64,000 nucleotides of DNA from Nocardia huaxiensis (GTDB taxonomy: Bacteria > Actinomycetota > Actinomycetes > Mycobacteriales > Mycobacteriaceae). Made by a program: the position numbers and the translations under genes. Shown here one piece after another: positions 18,960 through 26,895 of this stretch. The stretch is from positions 3,968,001 through 4,032,000 of the forward strand of contig NZ_CP059399.1 of assembly GCF_013744875.1 (NCBI RefSeq), read 5' to 3'. Position 1 is the stretch's first letter; every line of letters starts with the position of its first letter. The notes under the pieces are model-generated. The model was given only the letters and a program-made list of their open reading frames with translations. It did no database searches and was not told the origin of the DNA.

Positions 18960-19532
18960 TCAGCTGTTGCGACCGCGCTCCGCGAGTTCGAGCACCTGCG
19001 CGAACCACGGCGTGTACCCGCTGGGATCGGCGGTCATCCCCGCCCGCAGCTCCCCGACGGGCATCCACGCGATGTCCTCCACCTCCGCCGGATCCGGCCG
19101 CAGCGAGCCACCGTCGAGCCGCCCGATCAGCACGTGATCGAATTCGTGCTCGACCCGCCCGGTGCCGGGATCGGCGGCCTGATAGCGGAAGGTGCCGACC
19201 TCGGTCAGTTCGGCCTCCACGCCCAGCTCCTCCCGCAAGCGGGTCGCCGCGGCCTCGGCCACGGGCTGTCCGGGCGCGGGATGACCACAGCAGCTGTTGG
19301 TCCACAGCAGCGGGAAGCGGGTCTTCACCGCGGCGCGCTGCTGCATGAGCACCCGGCCCGCCTCGTCGAAGAGCAGGACCGAGAAGGCCCGATGCAGCTG
19401 TCCGGGCGCGGTGTGCGCCGCGGCCACCGATTGCGATCCGGCCGGGCGGCCCTGCTCGTCCACCAGCTCGACGAGCAGCGCCTCACGGTCGGGAGCCTGC
19501 GGAGTGTTGGATGCGTCGAGGGTGCCGGTCAC
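18960..19532 (-). CDS. idi: Isopentenyl-diphosphate delta-isomerase, type I
   Basis: A 190-aa Nudix-fold isomerase interconverting IPP and DMAPP. The active-site cysteine is in TNSCCGHP (C81/C82), the Nudix-like segment is AAATRLREELGV (95-105), and the metal-binding acidic motif is RVEHEFDHV (126-134). Start ATG at 19532 overlaps the methyltransferase stop by 4 bp, so it is the last gene of the encapsulin-methyltransferase operon. Supplying DMAPP favours geranyl diphosphate synthesis, the methyltransferase substrate. Its inclusion in the operon supports a terpenoid product. Confidence 0.93.
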   Translation of the reverse strand: MTGTLDASNTPQAPDREALLVELVDEQGRPAGSQSVAAAHTAPGQLHRAFSVLLFDEAGRVLMQQRAAVKTRFPLLWTNSCCGHPAPGQPVAEAAATRLREELGVEAELTEVGTFRYQAADPGTGRVEHEFDHVLIGRLDGGSLRPDPAEVEDIAWMPVGELRAGMTADPSGYTPWFAQVLELAERGRNS

Positions 19533-20401
19533 CTCCCCACCTTATCGGCGGTGATCATGAGGTATTGGAAGCTGCCCTCCTTGTACGAGGTCAGGAAGGG
19601 CTTCTCGACGCCGGTGGCGAGTTCCGAATGAGTCCGCAGCTCCCAGTACGGAATGGTGGCGGGGGTCAGATCGGTGACCGCGACGGGCACCAGATTATTG
19701 GCCGCCATGGCCTTGAAGTACTCGCTGCGCGGATGGATATTGCAGCCGTAGTGCGCGTCGATCCAGCTCACGGACGCCGACCGCGCACCGAACACGTCAT
19801 TGCTGCACCCGGTGATGACCACGTACCGGCCGCCCGGTTCCAGCAGTCGTGAGAATTCCGCGAACAGCTCGAAAAGGTCCACGTACATGGTGGTTTCATT
19901 GGTCCAGATGCCGCGCATGCAGCCCGCGTCGAAACCGGTGTCGAGCATGTTCTTGAAATGGAAGGTCACCTTGTCGGTGACGCCGCGCTCCTTGGCCTGA
20001 TCATTGGCGAAACCGGCCTGGTATTCGGAGATGGTGACCCCGTCCACCCGGCAGCCGAAACGCTGATTGGCCATGAAACTCGTGCCGCCGCGCCCGGACC
20101 CGCCGTCCATGAGCCGATCGCCGGGCCGGACATCGCCGAGCTGGTCGAGCAGCAGATCGGCCTGGGCGGTCTCGAGCCGGTGCAGTTCCTTCACCAGCCG
20201 CTCCTGCCGGGTCTCCTCCGGCCCCTCCAGCACCGACAGATCGGGCTCGCCGATGCCGTAGTGATGGTGGTACAGCCCGTCCACCTCACCGAGTTTCGTA
20301 TTGACCCGATCGTCGTTGGGGTTGTTGTTCCAGTAGGCGGCCACCGACTTCTGGTAGTCGGTGCGCAGCACGCCGTCGGCATCGGGATGGAGCACGGTCA
20401 T
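19529..20401 (-). CDS. Geranyl diphosphate 2-C-methyltransferase
   Basis: A 290-aa SAM-dependent C-methyltransferase that makes 2-methyl-GPP, the precursor of 2-methylisoborneol. SAM motif I is LMDGGSGRGGTSFMANQRFG (97-116). The N-terminal segment RTDYQKSVAAYWNNN and the VDGLYHHHYGIGEPD stretch (40-54) are characteristic of this family, as is the ending HSELATGVEKPFLTSYKEGS. Start ATG at 20401 with AGAGGA upstream. It sits between the cyclase remnant (61 bp upstream) and idi (4-bp overlap). The family normally partners with 2-methylisoborneol synthase; that enzyme's catalytic domain is missing here, so the fate of 2-methyl-GPP is open. Confidence 0.92.
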   Translation of the reverse strand: MTVLHPDADGVLRTDYQKSVAAYWNNNPNDDRVNTKLGEVDGLYHHHYGIGEPDLSVLEGPEETRQERLVKELHRLETAQADLLLDQLGDVRPGDRLMDGGSGRGGTSFMANQRFGCRVDGVTISEYQAGFANDQAKERGVTDKVTFHFKNMLDTGFDAGCMRGIWTNETTMYVDLFELFAEFSRLLEPGGRYVVITGCSNDVFGARSASVSWIDAHYGCNIHPRSEYFKAMAANNLVPVAVTDLTPATIPYWELRTHSELATGVEKPFLTSYKEGSFQYLMITADKVGR

Positions 20402-20462
20402 GGCAGATCATCCTCTCGATACGGAAGTAATGCGGGAGAAGCCGCTGGAAGGCACCCGCGCG

Positions 20463-20582
20463 CTACGAGGTCGTGCGGCTGGAACGCACCACCCGGGCGG
20501 ACCGCGAACCGAGCCCGGTCGGGCCGGAGGGAATCCGGGGCCGCGCGGGCAGCGCCGCAGGGGCCGGTTCGGGTTCGCTCAC
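20463..20582 (-). pseudogene. Remnant N-terminus of a 2-methylisoborneol-synthase-like terpene cyclase
   Basis: A 39-codon frame from GTG 20582 to TAG 20463 encodes a Pro/Ala-rich disordered peptide (MSEPEPAPAALPARPRIP, then SGPTGLGSRSARVV). From memory, this resembles the disordered N-terminal targeting region of 2-methylisoborneol synthases that are cargo of family 2B encapsulins, in particular the PTGLG(T/S)S..R motif. It occupies the exact slot where the cyclase gene stands in known loci, between shell and GPP methyltransferase. Only 61 bp separate its stop from the next start, so no metal-binding DDxxD or NSE domain can be encoded. It may be a dead relic or a still-translated peptide; the absence of a strong ribosome-binding site favours a relic. 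Confidence 0.6.
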
Positions 20583-20674
20583 TCGTGAATCATCAAGGGC
20601 TGCTGGGGATCCCGATGGGGGAGATTCCGAGCAGCCCTCCGGAAAGGGTCGTGCCGGCACGGTCGTGCTGCCGG

Positions 20675-22081
20675 TCAGTCGGACTGCCGGGCGACCAGCA
20701 CATTGTCGAGAATGCCGAGCGCGTCGGGGACCAGGACGGCCGCGCTGTAGTAGCAGCTGACCAGGTAGGAGATGATCGATTGGTCGTCGATTCCCTTGAA
20801 GCGGACATTCAGGCTGGGCTCGTACTCGTCCGGAATTCCGGTCTGGTGCAGGCCGATCACGCCCTGATCCTTCTCGCCGGTGCGCATGGCCAGGATCGAG
20901 GTGGTCTGGGTGTCGCTGACCGGGATCTTGCCGCACGGGTAGATGGGCACGCCGCGCCAGGCGGGCACGCGATGGCCGTCCACGTCCACCGGATCCGGAT
21001 AGATGCCGCGCTTGCTGCACTCGCGCATGAGCGCCGCGATCGCCTTGGGGTGGGCCAGGAACAGTTTGGTGCTGCGCCGCATGGACAGCAGCTCGTCCAT
21101 GTCGTCCGGGGTGGGCGGGCCGGACTCGGTGTAGATGCGCTGCTTGAGATCGCAGTTGTGCAGCAGGCCGAAGTCGGGATTGTTCACCAGGTCGTATTCG
21201 CGCCGCTCGTAGAGGGCCTCGATGGTCAGGCGCAGCTGCTGTTCGATCTGATCGTGCGGATCGTTGAACAGGTCCGCGACGCGGGTGTGCACCCGCAGCA
21301 CCGACTGGCCGATGCTGAGCTCGTATTCGCGCGGCCGGTCGTCGTAGTCGACGAAGGTGCCGTCGAGCAGCGGCTCGCCGGAATGACCCGAGGAGATGAG
21401 GATCTCGGCCTCGCCGTACTTGTTCTGCGGCTTGCTCGGCTGTGCGGCAACGGCTTCCAGGTGGTTGGCCAGCGTCGGAATATTGTCCTTGAGCTCGTTG
21501 AGGGTGGGCCGCGTCAGCACCAGCACGGTGGTGGGCGTGACGGTCTTCACCGTGACCGGCCAGAACGCGTCCTGAGCGGTGAGCAATTCGTCGCCGAAAT
21601 AGTCACCGCCGGACAGCATTCCGAGTTTGGTGGTCTCGCCGTATTCGCCGGTGCCGATCTTGGTGAGCTTGCCGTGCACGATGAGCAGCACCTCGTCGAC
21701 ACTGTTGCCGAATTCGGCGACCACCGTTCCCGGCGGTAGATCGCGCTGCTCGAAGCGACCGGCGATGGTGCTCAATGCCTCTTCGTCGTCGAATCCACGC
21801 AGTTGCGGCAGTTCCTGCAGTTCGACCGGGATAACCCGGGCTTGGGAACCGTCGATGATGAATTCCACCTCGCCATTGCCGAGGGTGTGGGTGAGCCGGC
21901 GGTTCACCCGGTAGATGCCGCCTTTGACCTGGATCCACGGCAGGCTGCGGGTCAGCCAGCGGGAGCTGATCCCTTGCATCTGGGGTTCGGATTTGGTGGT
22001 GTGGGCCAGCTGGTGAGCGGCAGCGGTGCTGAGGCTCCTGCGGGCGCCGTTCTGGGTCTCGATGGGCAATTCGATGGTCAT
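20675..22081 (-). CDS. eshA: Family 2B encapsulin shell protein (EshA-like) with cyclic-nucleotide-binding-like insertion
   Basis: A 468-aa HK97-fold protein that assembles into a protein nanocompartment. The N-terminal arm (1-45) and first shell segment ([20 protein letters not shown]) are followed by a cNMP-binding-like domain (about 100-200, with VLLIVHGKL and [11 protein letters not shown]). The shell fold resumes (about 215-468: [20 protein letters not shown], then [17 protein letters not shown] and [20 protein letters not shown]) and ends [25 protein letters not shown] ([14 protein letters not shown]). This is the family 2B layout associated with 2-methylisoborneol clusters and with Streptomyces EshA. 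The canonical arginine of the cNMP phosphate cassette is not seen in [16 protein letters not shown]. Start ATG 22081 ([10 protein letters not shown]). Operon: eshA, cyclase remnant, methyltransferase, idi. Confidence 0.92.
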   Translation of the reverse strand: MTIELPIETQNGARRSLSTAAAHQLAHTTKSEPQMQGISSRWLTRSLPWIQVKGGIYRVNRRLTHTLGNGEVEFIIDGSQARVIPVELQELPQLRGFDDEEALSTIAGRFEQRDLPPGTVVAEFGNSVDEVLLIVHGKLTKIGTGEYGETTKLGMLSGGDYFGDELLTAQDAFWPVTVKTVTPTTVLVLTRPTLNELKDNIPTLANHLEAVAAQPSKPQNKYGEAEILISSGHSGEPLLDGTFVDYDDRPREYELSIGQSVLRVHTRVADLFNDPHDQIEQQLRLTIEALYERREYDLVNNPDFGLLHNCDLKQRIYTESGPPTPDDMDELLSMRRSTKLFLAHPKAIAALMRECSKRGIYPDPVDVDGHRVPAWRGVPIYPCGKIPVSDTQTTSILAMRTGEKDQGVIGLHQTGIPDEYEPSLNVRFKGIDDQSIISYLVSCYYSAAVLVPDALGILDNVLVARQSD

Positions 22082-22509
22082 GCTGCGGTCCTCAACTCGA
22101 ATGGGCCACCGCGAGTAGGCGAGCGGTGGATTCCACGGCGATGTGTGCAGGTTCCGAAATGAACCTACACAAACTAGACAATTGAGTGAAAAGACAAGCG
22201 CGACAGTGCGTTCCAGCGCCCTCGATGGTAGGCGCAGGCCGCATGCGGGCGCAGCGAAATGCATAAACATGATTTCTCGCTCATGGCTATAGCGGGGGTA
22301 AGGATGTTTGCGTCATCGCATTTCCGTATGAACCGCTGTCGAACTGGTCGTCACGGAAAACGGCTCGACCGGCGCGGGGTGGGGTGGGTGTGTCGGCATT
22401 CGCAGAATTCGCATTCGGCACCGGGACCGGTGCATAAAAACTGGCCGGTTGGTTGGCATCATTGGCGCGCATGGTGCTGGTCACAAGGTCAGCGCAGTAG
22501 GCTGGCCGT
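22082..22509. promoter_or_regulatory. Divergent intergenic region between eshA and the fusion gene
   Basis: 428 bp without a gene; it must hold the promoters of both units. A 16-bp inverted repeat, GCACCGG-GA-CCGGTGC, lies at 22418-22433, followed by TAAAAA, and is a candidate regulator site for the plus-strand gene. A relatively AT-rich stretch at 22160-22200 precedes the eshA leader. No confident -10/-35 pair can be chosen by eye. Confidence 0.4.
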
Positions 22510-25500
22510 ATGGCAAGCTCGTCGGGACCGGTCAGCAGGGGAGACGCAGGTCACGAGCAGCTGGGTACGTCTGGGAGTGGAGCCGTGAAATTCAATAGGA
22601 AGTCCGTCGTCGGGCCGATGCAGCGCCTCGTGGCGACCGCCCAGAACGGGCTCGAGGTGATCCGCTTCGGGGGATTGGTGCACGATATCGAGTCGTCGCC
22701 GTACGAAGTGGTCGAGCGCAAGCGCATGTACCGGCTGCGGCACTACTTCCCGGACGACACCACCTCGAACCGGCCGGTCGTGGTGCTCGTGCCGCCCATC
22801 ATGGTCACCGCCGAGATCTGGGACGTGAACGGCGAGGACGGCGCGGTCGGCATTCTGCACCAGGGCGGAATCGATTGCTGGGTGGTCGATTTCGGCTCGC
22901 CCGCCACCGAAGAGGGCGGCTGGGACCGGGATCTGGCCGACCACGTGCTCGCGGTCAGCAGCGCCATCGACACCGTCAACGAATTGACCGGCCGCAGTGT
23001 GCATCTCATGGGCTACTCGCAGGGCGGGCTGTTCGCCTACCAGGCCAGCGCCTACCGCTACGGCAAGGGCATCGAGTCCATCGTCACCTTCGGCAGCCCC
23101 GTGGACGTGGTGGCGGGCATGCCGTTCGGGCTGCCGCACGGACTGGCCGCCGATGTCGCCGACTTCCTGTCCGACCATGTGCTGCCGCGCCTGCCCATCA
23201 CCGACTCCATGGTGAAACTCGGCTTCCAGGCCCTGGATCCGGTCAAGACCGCCAAGGCGCGGCTGGACTTCCTGCGCCAGCTGCACGACCGGGAAGCATT
23301 GCTGCCCAAGGAACGTCAGCGCCGCTTCCTCGAAGGCGACGGCTGGCTGGGCTATCCCGGCCCGGCGCTCACCGACCTGCTCGACCAGTTCGTCAAGCAC
23401 AATCGAATGATGCTGGGCGGCTTCGTCATTCGCGATCAGCCGATCTCGCTGGCGGAGATCAAGTCGCCGATCCTGGCCTTCGTGGGCGAGGTCGACGACA
23501 TCGGCCAGCCCGGCGCCGTGCGCGGCATCGTGCGCGCCGCGCCCAATGCCGACGTGTACGAAGCCAGCGTGGTGGCAGGGCATTTCGGTCTCGTCTCCGG
23601 TTCGGTGGCCACCCGCCAGACCTGGCCTGTCGTCCGCGACTGGGTGAACTGGCTGGGCGGGCGCGGCGAACTGCCCGCCGGGGTCGAGCGCATGACCGAA
23701 CACGTGAAGAGCAAGCGGCCCAGCTCGCCGCTCACCCGCGTGGTGCACGCCGTGGGCAGCCTGGCCGAGGCCGGCACCGGACTGGGCAAGACCATCGAGG
23801 GCGTCACCGCGCAAACCCTGCGCGGCACCGTGGAACTCACCGGCGAGGCCGCCCGCGCGCTGCCGCGTCTCACCCGGCTCGGCATGATCCAGCCGCACAC
23901 CCGAGTCTCGCTGGGCCGCTTGCTCGCCGAGCAGGCCCGCCGCGCGCCGTCGCGGGAACTGTTCCTGTTCGACGACCGCGTGCACACCACCCAGGCGGTC
24001 AACCAGCGCATCGACAATGTGGTGCGCGGGCTCATCTCGGTGGGCGTGCGCCCGGCCACCCGCGTCGGCGTGGTCATGGAGACCCGGCCCAGCGCCATGG
24101 CCGCCATCGCCGCGCTCTCGCGGCTGGGCGCGGTCGCGGTGCTGCTCGCCCCGGGCAGTGAACTGTCCCAGGTCATCGAGTTGACCGGCACCAAACTGCT
24201 CATCACCGACCCGGAGAACCTGCACGCGGCGGCCGCCACCGGCGCCCGGGTGCTGGTGCTCGGCGGCGGCGAGTCGCGCGGGCTGGACATTCCGCCGGGC
24301 TGCGACGTCGTCGACATGGAGCAGATCGATCCGGCGCAGGTGCAGCTGCCCGCCTGGTATCGGCCGAACCCGGGCCTGGCGCGCGAGCTGGCATTCATCC
24401 TCGTCACCGGCACCGGGGACAAGTTCGACGTCAAGTACGTGACCAACCACCGCTGGGCGCTGTCCGCCTTCGGCACCGCCTCGGCCGCCGACCTGGGCCG
24501 CCGCGACACCGTGTACTGCCTTGCGCCGCTGCATCATTCGTCCGGACTGCTGGTGAGCCTGGGCGGCGCCATCGCCGGCGGCAGCCGCATCGCGCTGGCG
24601 CGCTCGCTGGATCCGGCGCGCTTCGCCGAGGAGGTGCACCGCTACGGCGTCACCGTGGTCACCTACACCTGGACCATGCTGCGCGACATCCTCGACGCCG
24701 ACACCTTCCCGAACGGGCACCCGCACCCCATCCGGCTGTTCATCGGCTCCGGCATGCCCGCGGGCCTGTGGCGGCGCACCCAGGAACGCTTCGAACCCGC
24801 ACGGGTGCTGGAGTTCTACGCCTCCATCGAGGGAGATGTGGTGCTGGCCAACGTATCCGGCGCCAAGATCGGCTCCAAGGGCCGCCCGGTACCCGGCACC
24901 GCCAAGGTCGAACTCATCGGCTACGACCCGGTCACCGACGAAATCCTCACCGAGGAATCGGGTTTCGCGCGCCGCTGCGCCGACAACGAGGTGGGGCTGC
25001 TCATCGGCACCATCTCCGGCACCGTGGACGTGTCGGCGGGCGGGCTGCGCGGCGTCTTCGCCCCCGGCGACGCCTGGATGCCCACCGAGAACCTCTTCCG
25101 CCGCGACAGCGACGGCGACTACTGGCTGATGGATCGGCGCGACACCGTCATCCACACTCCGCGCGGGCCGGTGTTCACCCAGCCCATCGTGGACGTGCTC
25201 AACGACATCACCGCCATCGACATGGAGGTGGCGTACGGGCTGCCGGCCGGTGACCGCGTGCTCGCGGTCGCCGCGGTCAGTGTGCGCGCCGGATTCCGTT
25301 TGGAGGCAAAGGATGTCAGCGAAGCCGTGCGCGCACTGGCCCCGGATCAGCGGCCCGATATCGTCTACCTGATCGACGACATCCCGCGCAGCTCCACCTT
25401 CCGGCCCTCCACCCGCGCCGTGCAGGCCGCCGGTCGCCCGGAGCCGGGGGAGCGGACCTGGTGGTACAACCGGCAGACCGAAGCCTACGAGGCGCTCACT

Positions 25501-25530
25501 GCCGAACTCGCGGCGCAGCTGTTCCTCTGA
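22510..25530 (+). CDS. Fusion of a PhaC-like alpha/beta hydrolase and an acyl-CoA synthetase-like adenylation domain
   Basis: A 1006-aa two-domain protein. Residues about 60-395 form an alpha/beta hydrolase close to PHA synthases (VVLVPPIMVTAEIWD). Its nucleophile is S170 in GYSQGG, where PHA synthases have cysteine, with a likely Asp near 332 (GEVDD) and His near 358 (AGHFG). Residues about 465-1000 are an AMP-binding domain, but its motifs are degenerate. The P-loop reads VTGTGDKFDVKY instead of TSGTTG.PKG, the A5 region reads YASIEGD, and the C-terminal catalytic lysine motif reads PRSSTFRPSTR with no lysine. Adenylation activity is therefore uncertain. Start ATG 22510; GTG 22585 has a better ribosome-binding site (GGAG) and would remove 25 residues. 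Probable role in lipid or thioester metabolism. Confidence 0.8.
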   Translation: MASSSGPVSRGDAGHEQLGTSGSGAVKFNRKSVVGPMQRLVATAQNGLEVIRFGGLVHDIESSPYEVVERKRMYRLRHYFPDDTTSNRPVVVLVPPIMVTAEIWDVNGEDGAVGILHQGGIDCWVVDFGSPATEEGGWDRDLADHVLAVSSAIDTVNELTGRSVHLMGYSQGGLFAYQASAYRYGKGIESIVTFGSPVDVVAGMPFGLPHGLAADVADFLSDHVLPRLPITDSMVKLGFQALDPVKTAKARLDFLRQLHDREALLPKERQRRFLEGDGWLGYPGPALTDLLDQFVKHNRMMLGGFVIRDQPISLAEIKSPILAFVGEVDDIGQPGAVRGIVRAAPNADVYEASVVAGHFGLVSGSVATRQTWPVVRDWVNWLGGRGELPAGVERMTEHVKSKRPSSPLTRVVHAVGSLAEAGTGLGKTIEGVTAQTLRGTVELTGEAARALPRLTRLGMIQPHTRVSLGRLLAEQARRAPSRELFLFDDRVHTTQAVNQRIDNVVRGLISVGVRPATRVGVVMETRPSAMAAIAALSRLGAVAVLLAPGSELSQVIELTGTKLLITDPENLHAAAATGARVLVLGGGESRGLDIPPGCDVVDMEQIDPAQVQLPAWYRPNPGLARELAFILVTGTGDKFDVKYVTNHRWALSAFGTASAADLGRRDTVYCLAPLHHSSGLLVSLGGAIAGGSRIALARSLDPARFAEEVHRYGVTVVTYTWTMLRDILDADTFPNGHPHPIRLFIGSGMPAGLWRRTQERFEPARVLEFYASIEGDVVLANVSGAKIGSKGRPVPGTAKVELIGYDPVTDEILTEESGFARRCADNEVGLLIGTISGTVDVSAGGLRGVFAPGDAWMPTENLFRRDSDGDYWLMDRRDTVIHTPRGPVFTQPIVDVLNDITAIDMEVAYGLPAGDRVLAVAAVSVRAGFRLEAKDVSEAVRALAPDQRPDIVYLIDDIPRSSTFRPSTRAVQAAGRPEPGERTWWYNRQTEAYEALTAELAAQLFL

Positions 25531-25550
25531 CACGGGCTCACTTTTCGCAA

Positions 25551-25590
25551 CGAGAAGGCCCCCGGTGCGTACGCACCGGGGGCCTTCTCG
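25551..25590. terminator. Bidirectional terminator (40-nt perfect palindrome)
   Basis: Twenty nt ending in CCGGTGCGT are followed by their exact reverse complement, giving a 40-nt perfect palindrome (CGAGAAGGCC...GGCCTTCTCG). It lies between the convergent fusion gene (stop 25530) and the aminotransferase gene (stop 25625), and can end transcription both ways. Confidence 0.85.
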
Positions 25591-25624
25591 TAAGTCGGGG
25601 CGGCGGGTCCGGGAACCGGCCGTG

Positions 25625-26764
25625 TCAGACGGTGAAGCTGGTGACGCCGTCGATGACGCGGGCGATCTGCTCGTCGGTGAGTCCCGGCCACAGCGGCAGG
25701 CGCACAACGGTTCCGGAGAACTCGGCGCTGCGCACGCAGGGCACCGGGGTGCGGCCCAGCTTCAACCCGGCCGGGCTGGAGTCGAGCGGGATGTAGTGGA
25801 ACGGGGCTACGATGCCCCGCTGCGCCAGGTGCGCGATGAGGTCGTCGCGCCGGTGCTCGGTGGGCACGCGCAGGTAGTACAGGTGCGCGGTGTGCTCGCG
25901 GTCCGCCGGCACCGTCATGAGCCGGATGTCGTTGCGCGCGGCCCACTCCGGCAGCGCCGCGGCGTAGGAGTTCCACACCCGGTGCCGGTTCTGCTGGATG
26001 GTGTCGAACTCGGCCAGCTGCGCGTCCAGCACGGCGGCGTTCAATTCACTGGGCAGATAGGAGGATCCGATGTCCTGCCACGAGTACTTGTCCACCGCGC
26101 CGCGCAGGAACCGCGCCCGGTCGGTGCCCTTCTCGCGGATGATTTCCGCACGGCCCATGAGGATTTCGTCGGTGAGCAGGATCGCCCCGCCCTCACCGCA
26201 GTGAATGTTCTTGGTGTCGTGGAAACTCAGCGCGCCCACGGTCCCGATGGTGCCGAGCGGCCTGCCGCGCCACGAACCGCCCAGCCCGTGCGCATTGTCC
26301 TCGATGATGGCGAAACCGTGTGTATCCGCCAGCGCCCGTAGACCTTCCATATCCGCGCCCACGCCGCCGTAGTGGATCACCACCACGGCCTTGGTGCGCT
26401 CGGTGATCGCGGTCGCCACCGACTCCGGATCGAGATTGCCGGTCGCCGGGTCGATATCGGCGAACACGACCGTCGACCCGCGCAGCGCCATGGATGTGGC
26501 GGTGGAGGTGAACGCGAAACTCGGGACGATCACCTCGTCCTCGGGCCCGAGTTCCAAGAGCAGCCCGGCCATTTCGAGCGCGGAGGTGCACGAGGTGGTC
26601 AGCAGGGCGTGCGGCGCCGCGGTGATGGCCTTCAGCTTCGCGGTGGCCGCGGCGGTGAACTGTCCGTCGCCATGACTGTGGTCGGAGTCCAGCACGGTCT
26701 TCAGATTGCCCAGTTCGCGCGCCGCGCGATAGGGACGGCTGAAGATGATGCGGTCCGTGCTCAC
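25625..26764 (-). CDS. DegT/DnrJ/EryC1/StrS-family sugar aminotransferase (WecE/RffA-like)
   Basis: A 379-aa PLP enzyme transferring an amino group to a nucleotide-linked keto-sugar, most like dTDP-4-amino-4,6-dideoxygalactose transaminase. The PLP lysine is K185 in SFHDTKNIHCGEGGAI. The N-terminal YRAARELGN..., the phosphate contact region TTSCTSALEM (56-65) and VIPSFAFTSTA-like segment (IVPSFAFTSTATS) are family marks, as is the ending LPLWPGLTDEQIARVIDGV. The GTG at 26764 has GAGGGG upstream and is preferred over GTG 26782. It is divergent from the YfhO-like gene at 26896. The context of membrane glycan genes points to an amino-sugar of an envelope polysaccharide or glycolipid. Confidence 0.88.
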   Translation of the reverse strand: MSTDRIIFSRPYRAARELGNLKTVLDSDHSHGDGQFTAAATAKLKAITAAPHALLTTSCTSALEMAGLLLELGPEDEVIVPSFAFTSTATSMALRGSTVVFADIDPATGNLDPESVATAITERTKAVVVIHYGGVGADMEGLRALADTHGFAIIEDNAHGLGGSWRGRPLGTIGTVGALSFHDTKNIHCGEGGAILLTDEILMGRAEIIREKGTDRARFLRGAVDKYSWQDIGSSYLPSELNAAVLDAQLAEFDTIQQNRHRVWNSYAAALPEWAARNDIRLMTVPADREHTAHLYYLRVPTEHRRDDLIAHLAQRGIVAPFHYIPLDSSPAGLKLGRTPVPCVRSAEFSGTVVRLPLWPGLTDEQIARVIDGVTSFTV

Positions 26765-26895
26765 CGGAATCGGTCCCCTCACGGCGGTAGGTAGCCAGTT
26801 CTGGCTCGTTGCCTTTGCCGGATGGCAGAGCCCGAGCGGTCGAACTCTAACACGGTGCGAACTGCCGTCCGACTTGCCTGTAGGGTCTGGAACTC

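Noticed and set aside
20402..20674. A complete terpene cyclase or its DDxxD / NSE metal-binding motifs in any frame
   Set aside because: Translating the interval on the minus strand gives only the N-terminal 39 codons; there is no room for a catalytic domain.
22489..25707. A 1072-aa open frame on the minus strand
   Set aside because: It is an antisense shadow of the hydrolase/adenylation fusion; rich in Gly, Arg, His and Asp, with no conserved motif.
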